This document shows, one piece after another, positions 22,565 to 32,759 of a stretch of DNA of 64,000 nt. The stretch comes from Paraphysomonas bandaiensis (Eukaryota > Chrysophyceae): positions 35,221-99,220 of the forward strand of contig CBFFRP010000369.1 in the NCBI GenBank assembly GCA_965644295.1. Direction: 5' to 3'. The notes under the pieces were generated by a model. The model was given only the letters and a program-made list of their open reading frames with translations, did no database searches and had not been told where the DNA came from. Numbering within the stretch: the stretch's first letter is position 1; each line of letters starts with the position of its first letter. Position numbers and translations under genes: made by a program.

Positions 22565-23677
22565 TCATCGTCCTGCCGACTGCGCTCTGTTCGATCCTGG
22601 GAGTTTATTAGCCCCAGAATCCGAGAGGGTCATTCGTATTCTAAGTACTGCGTTTCCTGACGGAGGCCGCTCCCTCGGCTTCTTTTTCAAGGGAGGCATT
22701 GACTTGGCACGTGACATAGATGGGAACTCACGTTCAGGGAGGTCAGTGACGAGATGTGACAAGGGTGTAGAAATTTGCATCGCTGTTTGTATCGAGGCAT
22801 GTACCTGCCGCCCTACCTCCGAGGCTCGGGCCAGCACATCTGCATCCGGAGGGGAACTGAGAACACTCATAATATGATTGTTCTCTATATATAACTCATT
22901 GCTAGTTCGTTCTGCATAGTCATATATGCAACTGTCAGTATCAGCAAAGCTTGGGCGATGTGAATCTTCTATGGAGTCAAGACTGCCCCACTTAGAATCA
23001 GCGTAGGCAAGATACCGCTCTCGTATGACCCCCCTAAGTAATGCTGTGTCAGCAGCGTCCATAGTGCTAGAATTAGTCTCCAAAAGGTCAACATTGCTCG
23101 AGCTTGCCGAAGAGTTTCTTGCTCGGCGAAGGTCCGAAATAGAATGAGCAGAATGGGCTTTCTTCTTCTTGTGCTTCCAGGACTGCCGTATGTACCGCTT
23201 ACGACTGGATATTATATCCCCGCAGTTGGACAAACGCCACTGCACGTTTAGATTAATAAAATTATTTACTGCACGGTTAAATATGGCCGTGATTCGGTCG
23301 ATATATTTCACATGTTTCGTAGGAGAGGGTGCTCGCATTGAAGCTGTCAGTAAGTTTAAGTCCACCTCGAGAAACTCCCTCAACAAACAGTTATCTGACG
23401 GAACTAACGATAAGACAGAAAGCAAATACAAATCCAGTTCTTTCATTCGGGTCAGTATAACATCATCGTAATACTTTCCCAAAATAACCTTAGGTGGCAG
23501 GCGCCTCGGTATATTATACCCCGCTTTCCGTATCTTCCTGTCGAAACGATCAAACTCACTGTATCTCTTCCTCGTCGCCCACTCCTGTCCATGAAAAACA
23601 ACCTTGATTACATACTCCACATGACCGGCTAACCCATAGCCTACAGTGTAACGCTGAATAGTTGCAGTGACAGCCAT
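22565..23677 (-). CDS. PX-domain protein
   Basis: Single exon, 370 aa, ATG at 23677. Residues about 3-105 form a PX (phox homology) domain: strand IQRYTVGYG, the phosphoinositide-contacting RKRYSEFDRFDRKIRK, the Pro-rich turn RRLPPKVILG and final helices ending LLREFLEVD. PX domains bind phosphoinositides, usually PI3P, and place proteins on endosomes. The rest is Ser-rich and disordered with a Lys run (HKKKKAH), and ends in a basic Pro-rich segment (PPLKKKPRERPP). No BAR or enzymatic domain is seen. Sorting-nexin-like function is inferred. Confidence 0.85.
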   Translation of the reverse strand: MAVTATIQRYTVGYGLAGHVEYVIKVVFHGQEWATRKRYSEFDRFDRKIRKAGYNIPRRLPPKVILGKYYDDVILTRMKELDLYLLSVLSLVPSDNCLLREFLEVDLNLLTASMRAPSPTKHVKYIDRITAIFNRAVNNFINLNVQWRLSNCGDIISSRKRYIRQSWKHKKKKAHSAHSISDLRRARNSSASSSNVDLLETNSSTMDAADTALLRGVIRERYLAYADSKWGSLDSIEDSHRPSFADTDSCIYDYAERTSNELYIENNHIMSVLSSPPDADVLARASEVGRQVHASIQTAMQISTPLSHLVTDLPEREFPSMSRAKSMPPLKKKPRERPPSGNAVLRIRMTLSDSGANKLPGSNRAQSAGR

Positions 23678-23898
23678 GATATTGTCAAGTAACCATACAG
23701 ACTACCATAAGACTCTATACTCCACTCTACAATCAGACAACACACACAGAATACCCTAACACAGGAAACACTGATACAGAGGTACTGCTAATAAGTGTGC
23801 AGTCGTCAAGACTATTGCATTGTGTAGAGGCCTTGATTATACCACACATCTAAAGTTCCACTAATAACAGCAACCACAACAACACACATACAAATATA
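23678..23898. promoter_or_regulatory. Upstream region of the PX gene
   Basis: Short intergenic stretch between the PX start codon and the CATA microsatellite; presumed promoter, no site assigned. Confidence 0.35.
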
Positions 23899-24159
23899 TA
23901 CATACATACATACATACATACATACATACATACATACATACATACATACATACATACATACATACATACATACATACATACATACATACATACATACATA
24001 CATACATACATACATACATACATACATACATACATACCTACATACATACATACATACCATACATACATACATACATACATACATACATACATACATACAT
24101 ACATACATACATACATACATACATACATACATACATACATACATACATACATACATACA
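23899..24159. repeat. (CATA)n microsatellite, about 260 bp
   Basis: Near-perfect tetranucleotide array with two small interruptions (ACATACCTACATAC near 24036 and CATACCATAC near 24056). All long ORFs across it are artefacts of the 4-bp period. Lies between the divergent PX and EF-hand genes. Confidence 0.97.
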
Positions 24160-24401
24160 GATATGTATATGTACAACACCAGTATACCACAGTATACCCT
24201 ATGTATACAACTCAATTTGTATATTTAACCAATCACACGCCAGATAAATATATCACATTGTTCTCATTTGCTAATATTATACTAAACAGTGGTCATCATA
24301 CTCTGTCGTACATGTACTGAAACGGACTTAAAGAGGATGTCTTCAAACTATTAGCTACCTTAAGTTAACTTCTTTATCCGCTTACAGAGTGTACACCGAT
24401 A

Positions 24402-25096
24402 ATGGGAGGAGGGATATCTCGACCGAAGCTATTTGAATTGGAGCACACTCCCGAGTTTAATGAGATGACTTCGAAGTTGCATCTCTCTGAAGAAGATGTG
24501 AAGCACTTTTGGAAGGCATTCTGCCAGATTGGTAACACCGCACCCATGTTGAGTTCTAAGTATTGATGATTCTTGTAGATACGTCAAAGAATAATTTTAT
24601 TGCACTTGACGAGTTTCAGAACTATTACCGAATCCATGAAGACAGGAAAGTATTTTTCTTAAAAATGGCCTACTCTCGCACTGTTACTAATAAACACCGT
24701 GAAGTTAACTTTTTCGACTATGTGAGCCACACTTGGGACTATTTGACCTTAGATCTTTCGGCTTTTGTTTTTCAGCTGTACGATAAAGATGGTTCGCAAT
24801 CGCTGAATAGAGATGAATATTCGAAGATTGCCGAATGTGTATATGGAATCAAATTTGGCGAAAATAAAATTCTAGATGACCAGCTGAAGAGAAGCGATGC
24901 AGATGGTAGTGGACAAATTTCGTACAGTGAGTTTGTAGAGCTTACGAAGCGAAATCAACACATCAACCGCGAAGCATTTTATGTCCAGGACGCCATGAAG
25001 CAACACATTGGTGGAGAAAAGTTTTGGAACAAAAAAATTGAAGATAGAAAGGCAACAATGGGAAACAAAACTTTGCACCAGATTTTGAAATCATAG
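24402..25096 (+). CDS. N-myristoylated EF-hand Ca2+ sensor
   Basis: Two exons (24402-24531 and 24579-25096; 47-nt intron, phase 1) give 215 aa. MGGGIS at the N-terminus fits N-myristoylation (Gly2, Ser6). EF-hand loops are DTSKNNFIALDE (44-55), DKDGSQSLNRDE (112-123) and DADGSGQISYSE (150-161). The third is canonical; the first two also have acidic residues at positions 1 and 12. A degenerate hand probably lies near EVNFFDYVSH. Length and layout resemble calcineurin B-like/NCS sensors. A membrane-switch Ca2+ sensor role is inferred; the target is unknown. Confidence 0.88.
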
Positions 25097-25176
25097 ATTT
25101 AGGAATGTACTTTCCGTGCTGGTATCCGATATTTGGCCCTGTGTGTGCTGTAAAGGATTTGTTAGAAACAATATAC

Positions 25177-25824
25177 TAGGGGGCGATAACAATATATTGC
25201 AATATATTGCCAGCAAAATTAAATAATAATAATATTTTAAAGACCAATAATTATTAAATATGTTGCAATATATTGATATATATTGGGCGCTACGAAGAAG
25301 AAATGAGCTCGATCGGCAGTAACTAGTTTTAGTAGAGGATACAATACATAATGATGAATACCCAATAACAATGCAGCAACCAGTACTCTTTGTCACTGTC
25401 GTCCTATTCTCGTCCTGATCAGGCGGTCCATGATCGATGACCTGTTGCACAGTCTTTGCGGTCCACAAGTGCTTGTTGAAGCGCAGAAACAGCAGCAGTT
25501 CAAGCAGTTTGGAGTTTACTATTTGGTGAATAGCTTGACAGAGACAGTGCAAATTCTTATGCTGAACATGAATAGCGTTTTTCGTTGCAGGTATGCATCA
25601 GAATTGTTTGATGTTATAATAATATATGAGTTATATGTGAACATGAAGAGTATTTATGGTTAATCAAATATATTTCTAAGACACACAAGCATGAGCAATA
25701 TATGTCAATATATTGCAATATATTGCGAGGCCAAGTTTTGCACAAATAATAATTAATATATTGTGGCAAGTAAAAATAAATAATTGATATATATTGCAAT
25801 CCAATATGTATTTACCTGGCCCTG
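25177..25824. mobile_element. hAT internal-deletion derivative (MITE) with 8-bp duplication
   Basis: 648 bp flanked by CAATATAC (25169-25176 and 25825-25832). Ends are TAGGGGGCGATAAC (first base mutated from CAGGG type) and the complement of CAGGGCCAGGTAAA. Minus strand 25530-25430 retains a transposase scrap, KLLELLLFLRFNKHLW then TAKTVQQVID, matching the longer relative at 44400-46467. AATATATTGCAATATATTGC subterminal palindromes occur at both ends. Confidence 0.88.
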
Positions 25825-25832
25825 CAATATAC

Positions 25833-26301
25833 AGATAGTACGATAGTACTATCTTGTCTAGCTAAACTCCCGACTGGCTTCCGAATAGCAGGTAACTAGA
25901 GTTATATTTGAAGTACTTACTATAAAGTTCTTCCCATATAGTAGCTATTAAATTTGATTTGTCAGCGCCCAATCGTGTTGCAGATTGTTTTCTACGTAAT
26001 GTATATTATATCTTTTGGTAGTACATGCACGACACTACTTGTAATGGTGTACTCAGTGCTTACTCCCCTTATGAATCAGGAGTAGAACGCACCCCAACAC
26101 GTCTACATTGCTTTCGAATGTAGAAGAGATGATCAATAATTATATTAAACCAAAATACGATATTCAACTCATATGAAATTACCTCATATGATATTATGTA
26201 ATTAACACACTTGAGTTTAATTCGAATATATCTAATCCCAATCACCTTCACTCTAAATTACAAACGAACTACATATAGCGTAAACACTAAATATATATGT
26301 G
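25833..26301. other. Intergenic, AT-rich
   Basis: No supported gene. Confidence 0.4.
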
Positions 26302-26691
26302 TCAACTTATATCCAGTGTCTGTTCAAGCTGCAAAATAGCCGCATTGACGTTAATGCTTTCCCTCGTAAATGCACCCAATGAATCTTCCGCATCTCGTAA
26401 ACGCTTGTGTAAATCATCTAGAGAGCGCTGCTCCCGATTTAATTCACTAGTAAGTTCATTCATGGTCTCAACAGATAGGTTCGTCGATCTTCTCCACCTC
26501 TGATACAGTTTAGACTAAGAAAATTAAAGCGATAAGCAGTAAACCTGTAATAATCTTCCAAGATCTCGCGCCAATGTTTCGCATTCTCTTTGATCGTAAT
26601 CCTGCTTCAAACTCTGGCGCTCAAGATCTCTAATTATCGCTAGCCCTCTGTTCTCGATGTTATTATGATGACGACAAATTTCGTTAGCCAT
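26302..26691 (-). CDS. Small coiled-coil protein with a 30-nt intron
   Basis: Two exons (26691-26545 and 26514-26302) encode 119 aa; the intron 26544-26515 (GTTTACTGC...TTTCTTAG) is 30 nt and carries an in-frame TAA, so splicing is required. The product is almost entirely heptad-like helix (LERQSLKQDYDQRECETLAR; NELTSELNREQRSLDDLHKR), without a signal or membrane segment. Not recognised; size and character resemble small coiled-coil complex subunits (for example BLOC/BORC-type), but no specific match is claimed. Confidence 0.7.
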
Positions 26692-27432
26692 GTAGTTGAA
26701 TGACTTAAAGATGGTGAGGTGCACAACTCTTGTCTGAAATAACTATGCTTATCACTGCTGTCAGTGGGACGATGGAATAGGACGGTTAGGATGTGGAGTT
26801 GTCGTATAGTATGGTATGGTATAGTATGGTGTGTGGTATAGTAGACTAGGAACTTCCTACAGGCAGATACAGTGTAAGCTTATAGAATAGCGATTGGAAA
26901 CCTAACGTATCACCTGTATACTCTATGTATACAGCTCCACCCTACACTCCTAAGGTATTGTATTCTTATTCCTCTGTAGTCTATGTATTCTATAGTACAA
27001 TGCCGTACGATATCAGTTGAATCTCTTGTGCTGTGCTGCTCTTGTGTACGTATGTGTAGGCAGCAGCAGGAGTACAATGCAGCGTAGGTGTGTATAGAGT
27101 ACAGCGCACAACACGCACTCTCTCTCTGTGTATATATGTATGTATATGTCAGTTGATCTACTATAATTACACGCTCTCTCTTAGTATCAACACAACACTC
27201 CTTCTTTATCTCACTCCATGCGTTGAACATATCACTCATGCACTATACATCAGTGTGTTTATTCATATCGTGTAATTTTATTAGAAGTTAGCTGAGATAT
27301 GCTTCTCATCGAATAACAACACCGTCATAGTGCTTCTGTTGATCTGTGGACTGGCTGAGTCACTGCTATTGATTCAGCAATCAGTAGCTTTGAGTTTAGT
27401 GTTAATATATCGCATATATAATATCTGGAGTT
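26692..27432. other. Divergent intergenic region
   Basis: Between the coiled-coil gene (-) and the CaMKK-like gene (+). Contains a GGTATAGTAT-type pentamer run around 26805-26850. No supported gene. Confidence 0.45.
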
Positions 27433-30400
27433 ATGAGTAGTGAGTACTCAGCGTTGAGCACGGGCGATCTGTGTACGGCAATAGATTCTATGCCACCTGC
27501 CCCTCCCCCTGACAGTAGCCCAGCTATAAGTGGTAGGGGTGTATTGTAGCCGCCTTTTTTCTTAGATTTTGTTGTATGTAGACTCTGCTGTGTTGGATGC
27601 AATTAAGTTGGAAGAGACTGAATCTCTTTCGCCCTCTCCTGTACGTGACACCAACGGCTGTGTCGCCATGACGATAACTGGGTCACCTAAGACCCCTCGT
27701 AGCAGGTATATACATATATATGTATACATATTTATATGACTAATTATTGGTGTAGTCAAAAGAAGAAGCGTCCAACCCTGTTAACCACGGATGATAGTCT
27801 CTCGGACATTAAATATGACCTCATGTAAGTACGCGACGTATCTAGTACAAATGGTCCCGTTACGCATCATATGTATTCGTGAATCACACAACACTGTGTA
27901 TAGGCGCCGCAGTAAACGAGGAGCATTCGATAGCCCTGTGTCTTATCAGTCAGGCAGCCCCACCAGTGCAGAGAAAAGTATGTCGACGTCCAATATATAA
28001 ACCGTAAAATGACTAATGCTACTGTCCACCATAGCTGGTGCATTTGCTTCTCCTGAAATTTCTCCAAAATCTCGTAGAGGTTCTAAAAGTTTAAATTCCC
28101 CTAGCGGAAGCAGGAGAAGCTCGTTTGAAAACAAGCCATCCACAGTGAAGCACACTTATAAGTATGATATGGTTAAGTGGTGCTTACTCTGCTTAACGTT
28201 GTAAACCACTGTAGAGCGAATTCAATTATGGATCGTGCGAAGCAATTGTCTGTAAATGATTACCACTTTCTGAAGACTATTGGAAAGGTAACAATAAGAG
28301 CATGTATCGCTGATGGTTACCCTCTGTATAGGGAGCGTTTGCAGAGGTAAAGCTAGCGGCTAAATTAGACGAGCCAATGAAAGCTGGCTGCATTCCTGAA
28401 GAGCGGTAGACATAGTCCATAGTTTATGTATAGATGAGTATGATAATCTGTGATAGGTATGCTATCAAGATTATAAAGAAAAACTTCCTCCAAGACAAAC
28501 GTACGGTAAAGTTTAAGGCGCGTGGAAGCGGTGCCAACTCATCCCCAATATCTATTGGGGCTTCCCCACAAAGAAATACACCTGAGGAGGTGCGATTTTA
28601 ACATTAATATTATAGTATTTTGACATGTATCATGCTGTCTAATTCAATGCACTGAGTACTGACTGGTGTGTGTCACCACGGACAGATTAAACAGGTGCCG
28701 GACGAAGTGCTCCAGGAGATCAGTATAATGAAACACCTGGTTCACCCGCAGTTGGTGAAACTGCACGAAATCATTGATGACGAGTCGTCGAAATACCTCT
28801 ACCTCGTGATGGAATATGTTGAGGTACGACTGATCATGCGTATCCCTCTGTATGAGTATAATTGACTGGAAATATACTTCAGGCGGGGCCCATCATGCAA
28901 TTTAACCAAATGTCTCAGACATTTGTGTGTAAGTTGACGAATGGTGTAATGTTGGAGTGCATGGCTAGCCGAGTGTTTCGGTAAGTATGCTCTTGCGGTT
29001 GTGGTATTATATGAATTGACGAATCGTGTGCGTATAGGGAGCTGATGAGCGCTCTGGCATATTTGCACATGAACCATATTGCTCACAGGTCAGGCGACTA
29101 TGTCTATTGTGGCGGATATATATTAGAATGTGTTCGGTATATGTAATGGTTTTTGACAACAGGGACTTGAAACCAGATAATCTATTGGTCGATTTCAATG
29201 GAAATCTAAAGGTTCGGTGAATAGCACATATCATGTGTCGAAGTGTTGAACATGACTCTGTAATGTACAGGTAACTGACTTCGGCGTCTCAAGTCACTTC
29301 TCGGACGAGAAGCGCAAGGCTGCGATTCATTTGCGACATCTGCCCCGCTCTAAAAGCAGGGGAATTGTGGGGAAAACAGAAGGTGTGGTGATAATATATC
29401 TCTTATACCACGTTAATACATACTGACTTTTCCTATAAATTGATTATTCTAGGCACTTTTCCTTTTTACAGCCCGGAGATGTGTAAAGAGAACGCATCCG
29501 TGTAAGTGCTTCGTCGTAGTCATGTCCTTGTAGCTTAGTATGTGAAATGTTTCCGCTGTGAATTTAGCCTGCACATTTTTTATTGGTTGTGTTTCTTCAG
29601 GTATTCGGCATATATGTCGGATGTCTGGGCTGCTAGTGTATGTCTTTGGATTTTTATATTTGGAAAACTTCCCTTCTATCACCCAGATGTTGTGAAATTG
29701 TTTTCCATGATTAGGTACACGCTATCTGTATCTGGAAGTTGACTGCATCATTTACTTTTTCATTGCTGTAGATGTGAAGACCCAATCATGCCCCACCGTG
29801 TATCACCAGGTAAATTCCGGAACTGCTTTGCTTTAACTGCTTATGTGTGGTGCACTCCAGAGCTTGAAAACCTTTTGGGCTTTCTACTGCAGAAGAATGT
29901 CCACAGAAGGTATATATAATGTCGTGTGTAGGTGGTGATATGTATGTTTTCGTTGGTTGGCGAAAACGATTGCATTGTGGCGTGTTTAATATGTATATGT
30001 GTTTGATATATGCAGGTTAAGTGTGGCCCATATTCAACATCATCCATGGCTCACGGGGAAATTTCTTAATAATGTCAAGAGTACCTTAGAGACACAAAAG
30101 AGGTTTGTACTAGCTAATGAATCACTTGTAGCCACACGAGTGGTATAATATGCTACATTTTCATAGACAAGTTGTTTTTACTGATGCGTGGTTAACATTA
30201 TCCTATCTTAGTGAAAAGTCGATCGATACAGCTCACAAATCGGTGGATACTGCTCATAAGTCCGTGGACAAGAGTGTGGATACTGCAAACAACTCCTGCG
30301 ACGAAACAATTACTACTATGCTAACGGCCACACTCCCATCGGGGCCTAACCAGATAGAAGAAAGTAGGATTGGTGTGCTGTATTCGAATGGACAATAACT

Positions 30401-31479
30401 TGTCGTACGCTTTTTTAGATATTCGCCAACGGATACCGCCGAAATTAATTCCAAGGATTATAGCGTGAGTACTCGGATTATTGCTTTTACACTGCTTACA
30501 TTATAATATATATTGGGTGTTTGCCTGTTTAATTGGTTGTGTATAAAGATGGAAGGAGTCGGCCAAAGCAACATGTGAAGCTCGAAAAGTGAAACTTCTT
30601 CGTGCTTCCAGCTCCGACATAAGGTGTGGATTTCTACATTTCTATCTTTCGTGAATTCTGTTAAATCAACTGCAGCACACTTGTTAGAAAGAGTATGAAT
30701 GCGCTTAAAGCCCGCCGACCATCGGAGACATCTGTAGATGAAGCTGTCATCGAACGTGCTTTTACATTCAGCGTACGTGCATGTATATGAATCGTTGAAA
30801 TCTCAATGTGCCATAGGACGACAATAATGATGGAGATAGCGTTGGTTCCGACGATTCAGATCCCCTTGGTAAGAGCGTTTTCTGTGTGTATGGTATGGTG
30901 GGATAATAGTTTTAATGTGCAGCACGACTAGTTTCGTATGATGAAATTAGTGCACATACATTGCAACAGATCGAAGACCATGAGAAGAAAAAGTTGAAAT
31001 CAAATATCATGGCTTCGCTAGACGATGATGACGGCGATAGCACAGCCTCAGGTGTACCCAATAGAGGACTGACACCCCCCCGGCACAAAAGAACTGCCTC
31101 ACAGGACTCCCAAACAACTAGTGTGACGCCTTCGGAGTCGAGTACACCAACCACTGTGAAGAAAAAGGCTCTTCGGGTGGGAAGGAAGAAGGTAATCATC
31201 ACACCCACCGGGGAAATGAAGCCGATATTTCCTGCGGATACCTCTACAGAAGAACGAACATCATCGTCGAAATCAAGGAATAGCATGACGAGTAATCTAA
31301 GCTCAATAGAGGTTTTGGATAAGATTATGAAGGAGTTGGAGCAGAATGAGGACACATGCAGCGAATATAGAGGTGTAGCGACAGCAGAACCGAGTTCAGG
31401 CGACAAAAGTAACGAAACTTCATCGTTCTGGGACGCAATGCTGTGCTGCTGCAAAAAGAGCGGCGTAGCGGAAAAGTAA
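27433..31479 (+). CDS. CaMKK-like Ser/Thr kinase, 24 exons, one apparent 1-nt frame error
   Basis: About 860 aa. Exons: 27433-27532, 27582-27705, 27756-27824, 27904-27977, 28035-28161, 28215-28287, 28332-28406, 28457-28589, 28686-28823, 28883-28980, 29038-29088, 29163-29211, 29271-29382, 29453-29501, 29601-29714, 29772-29809, 29861-29909, 30016-30102, 30167-30363, 30419-30464, 30549-30623, 30676-30772, 30817-30868, 30923-31479. Visible: Gly loop GKGAFAEVKLA, YAIKII (catalytic Lys about 218), an RP-like Ser/Pro insert (about 230-260), HRDLKPDN (about 353), VTDFG (about 371), PFYSPEMC. Insert position and EYVEAGPIMQF favour the CaMKK family (kinases upstream of AMPK/CaMKI). The tail is acidic, then Ser/Thr-rich, ending in CCCKK. 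Exon 7 has AAAA at 28380-28383 where three A's keep frame; as given it reads into TGA. Confidence 0.85.
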
Positions 31480-32049
31480 TATATGCACACACCACATGAA
31501 ACCTTCAACGATGTTCATAGTGCCGCATCACACCAGTTGCAGCCGCATCTACAGCATAAAAGTTTGAGCACAAGCATGATATGCTATAATTTAGGTAGGA
31601 AGCGCATCGCATCGAAAATTCAAGCGTTGCGAAGTGATGTATAAATATGTGTGGGATATTATGTTAGTCTCCTTGCCATGAATTGTCAGGTTAACGTGGT
31701 TTGTATCAATAGCTCGTGTGAACTGGCATGATGATGTGTCTGCAGTATATTGTATTCCAAGCGAGGTCGGACTATAGGTGGTGACCCATTGGAAGCATCC
31801 AATCAGTTGGTATGGATATCTTGTAGTTTGGCTGTCTTTTAATTAATTACTGCAAACGAAATTTGGCAATAAACTCATAGCTTTTACTTTAGTCTTTGCG
31901 ATCGCGATCTTGACATAACTATCTTCAGTATCCACATTTGACCTATTTAATTAGGTAAACATGTAAACTTATTTATCCACGGGAAGTAGGGAAGCGCTCA
32001 AGAGGGTAGTGAAGGTCGGATTATGATTAGCGATAGAACTAATTTAGCA

Positions 32050-32135
32050 TTTACTCACTAGTGCTTAACTCTGATATCAGATAGCAGTCTATTTAACGCT
32101 ATGAAAGCTGCTTGCACCAAGGTGCAACCACATTC
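32050..32135 (-). repeat. LINE 3'-tail family, copy 2 (partial)
   Basis: Shares CTAGTGCTTAACTCTGATA with the copy at 39600-39766, and TATTTAACGCTA plus GCACCAAGGTGCAACCA with the others. The GTCGCCGCAAGC part of the first stem is deleted. Confidence 0.65.
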
Positions 32136-32196
32136 GCACTAATAGTTTAGTATATAAATATCACGAATAGTTTAGTAGTTTCCCGAAGAAATATAT

Positions 32197-32250
32197 TTAT
32201 GTACTTATCCCCCCAAAACACCAAAAAAGTGCGAGTCCAACTTTGTTGAG
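32197..32250. repeat. Short repeat shared with 40012-40064
   Basis: GTACTTATCCCCC, AACACCA-AAA and GCGAGTCC-ACTTTG appear in the same order in both places. In each case a LINE-tail copy lies just to the left, so the pair may belong to a longer repeat. Confidence 0.6.
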
Positions 32251-32759
32251 GGCTCAGGAAAGGGACGATACTCTTTATCCCTAGGTTAAATTGTAGCTTG
32301 TCCTTATGATGATGAAAACTAAATATTATATTATATAGATATTTGCAACCCGCTATAAGAATACATCTAAAGCTTTCGAACTGCAGGCTAGTATAATAAT
32401 AGTAATTGGTAATTGCAGACTAGTTGGTATCCATTCCTCAGACGAATGGACAACATGACAAATGGTCTACTTGGGAGAGATAAATATAGCACAGTCTTAT
32501 TATGACGACCGATTTGAAAGTGATTAATATGGAACATTTACTCCTAGCTACATCAAAGTACAAAACGGTCAATGTTGAATACATGCCCTTCAAACATCGA
32601 GATATATAACATACAGAAAAAAAGAGAGACTGACGTAATGAGACAAAATACTGCCAAAATAAAGTAGTCTCTAATGCAATAATTTCACAATCCGTGAAGA
32701 CAGTCTGGTGAAAAGTAGCTGTAACATTTATGAAGCATGTATAACGGGGAAGACATGAT

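Larger units (their letters stand above)
31480..32759. other. Convergent intergenic region with repeat fragments
   Basis: Between the 3' ends of the two kinase genes. Holds a partial LINE-tail copy (about 32050-32135) and the block at 32197-32250, also present at 40012-40064. No gene supported. Confidence 0.55.

Noticed and set aside
23812-24215. MYVC-repeat ORFs at 23.8-24.2 kb
   Set aside because: Same artefact of the CATA array.
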